Shown one piece after another: positions 4,516-5,453 of a stretch of 5,453 nt of DNA (position 1 is its first letter; each line of letters opens with the position of its first letter). The notes beneath the pieces are model-generated. The model ran no database searches and was not told the origin of the DNA. It was given only the letters and a program-made list of their open reading frames with translations. The stretch spans positions 1 through 5,453 of the forward strand of contig JBNJDW010000132.1 in the NCBI GenBank assembly GCA_051745265.1, given 5' to 3'. This stretch comes from JBNJDW01 sp051745265 (GTDB lineage Bacteria > Pseudomonadota > Alphaproteobacteria > Micavibrionales > CSBR16-224). The translations under genes and the position numbers were made by a program.

Positions 4516-5453
4516 ATGAACACTATATCCCCTGCATCCGCACTGCAAGGCGGGGTTTCGACGAAATCCCTGCTGATGCCTGACGCCCCTGTCTGTATGA
4601 TGGCGGCGGGGAAGATCCATTGGCTGAGCAGTGATGGCGAAATCAGAATGCTGTCCGCCGACTCTTTTGCGATCGCCATTCGTCAGGAAATGCCGATTGT
4701 ATGCCATGCGCCGTTTATTTCTTCTAAGCTGGGGATTGAACCCTTTATCGCTTATGACATTCTGGAGCTGTTTGCCTTTGTCCATCCGGGCGCCTTCAGC
4801 CTGCCGACGGTGCGCGGTCTTGCCGAATATCTGGGGCTGTTTATCCCTGAAGGTGCGGAAAATGATCCGGTCCTGTTGTTAAATATTGCCCGGCATTTAT
4901 TGCAGGATCTGATGGAAATGCAGGCCCATGATCATGCCTCTGACCCCGTCGCGGCCGCCTGGATTATGGCGATGGGCCGCAAGGGCTATGACGCCGGACA
5001 GGGCTGGCCCTGGGCAGAGCCGGTTTTGCATGCTTTGGGCGCGCCGGAAGGGCCTGAGCGCGAAAGTGCCGCCCGCGCCGGTATCCAGATCTGGCACCGT
5101 CTGCCCGAATGGTCGGAAAGCGCGCCGGAACCACCGCCGGCCCATCATCCGGTTTCCGGGGAAGAGGCCGAGGCGCGGCTGAATATCCTGACCGCACAGC
5201 GCGGCCAGACGCCGCGCACGGCCCAGATTGACTACAGCAAAGCGGTTGCCGCCGGTTTTGCGCCGATGCAGCAGGAAGACAAACCCAATACCGTGATTGC
5301 CGAGGCCGGAACCGGGATTGGTAAAACGCTGGGCTATCTGGCCCCGGCCACCGTCTGGGCGGAAAAGAATGACGGCGCGGTGTGGATTTCGACCTATACC
5401 CGTAACCTGCAGCGTCAGATTGATCAGGAGCTTGACCGCCTCTATGGCGATCC
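4516..5453 (+). CDS. DinG/XPD-like ATP-dependent DNA helicase, N-terminal part (3' truncated)
   Basis: The frame is open from the ATG to the right edge: 312 codons plus two bases. The helicase core begins late. A Q-motif-like TPRTAQIDYSKAV spans 232-244. Walker A is AEAGTGIGKT (262-271) with Lys270 and Thr271 for ATP phosphates. Motif Ia is STYTRNLQRQ (292-301). These match superfamily 2 DinG/Rad3/XPD helicases, which unwind DNA 5'-3' and usually carry an Fe-S cluster; its cysteines, Walker B and the C-terminal lobe would lie beyond the window. The first 230 residues are a separate region: residues 61-110 (IVCHAPFISS..., DILELFAFVHP..., LAEYLGL) recall a DEDD exonuclease fold but without its acidic residues, and a proline/alanine-rich linker follows at about 200-215. 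Full-length relatives, as I recall them, are roughly 900 residues. The gene follows the structured RNA region and has a strong ribosome site. Role is probably DNA repair or processing of replication structures (inference). Confidence 0.88.
   Translation, partial: MNTISPASALQGGVSTKSLLMPDAPVCMMAAGKIHWLSSDGEIRMLSADSFAIAIRQEMPIVCHAPFISSKLGIEPFIAYDILELFAFVHPGAFSLPTVRGLAEYLGLFIPEGAENDPVLLLNIARHLLQDLMEMQAHDHASDPVAAAWIMAMGRKGYDAGQGWPWAEPVLHALGAPEGPERESAARAGIQIWHRLPEWSESAPEPPPAHHPVSGEEAEARLNILTAQRGQTPRTAQIDYSKAVAAGFAPMQQEDKPNTVIAEAGTGIGKTLGYLAPATVWAEKNDGAVWISTYTRNLQRQIDQELDRLYGD

Overview
The window looks like a piece of an alphaproteobacterial chromosome of moderate GC content. The best pointers are a class I (archaeal-type) lysyl-tRNA synthetase, which is common in Alphaproteobacteria, and the start of a DinG/XPD-type helicase with an N-terminal domain I associate with that class. 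No transposase, integrase, phage gene, CRISPR array, tRNA or rRNA is visible, so this reads as ordinary core or near-core genome rather than a mobile island. The assignment comes from recognising protein families, not from a database search.

Layout from left to right. (1) The 3' part of an EEP-family metal-dependent hydrolase (1-629, +), cut by the window edge. (2) Converging on it after 21 bp, a complete secreted Cu/Zn superoxide dismutase, sodC (651-1256, -). (3) Upstream of sodC on the same strand, class I lysyl-tRNA synthetase, lysK (1352-2965, -). (4) A 161-bp divergent promoter region (2966-3126) with a perfect 10-bp palindrome. (5) A flavodoxin-fold NAD(P)H-dependent FMN reductase-like protein (3127-3780, +). 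(6) Converging on it after 22 bp, a GNAT acetyltransferase of the ElaA/YjcF type (3803-4225, -). Its stop codon lies in a 19-bp-period tandem duplication. (7) A 290-bp region without a convincing ORF (4226-4515). (8) The 5' part of a DinG/XPD-like ATP-dependent helicase (4516 to the right edge, +).

The genes do not form an obvious single pathway. sodC (periplasmic superoxide removal) and the FMN reductase-like protein (possible quinone/flavin reduction) are both redox proteins, but they lie on opposite strands and are separated by lysK, so no common regulation can be claimed.

The most unusual part is the 4226-4515 intergenic region. On the + strand it can fold into three nested stem-loop domains, including a 12-bp closing stem and a 13-bp hairpin followed by a U/C-rich tract. 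Each of these two long stems contains one G-U pair that would be an A-C mismatch if the other strand were transcribed. This points to a + strand structured RNA of about 200 nt: either an independent sRNA or a long regulatory leader of the helicase gene. I do not recognise it as a known RNA family.
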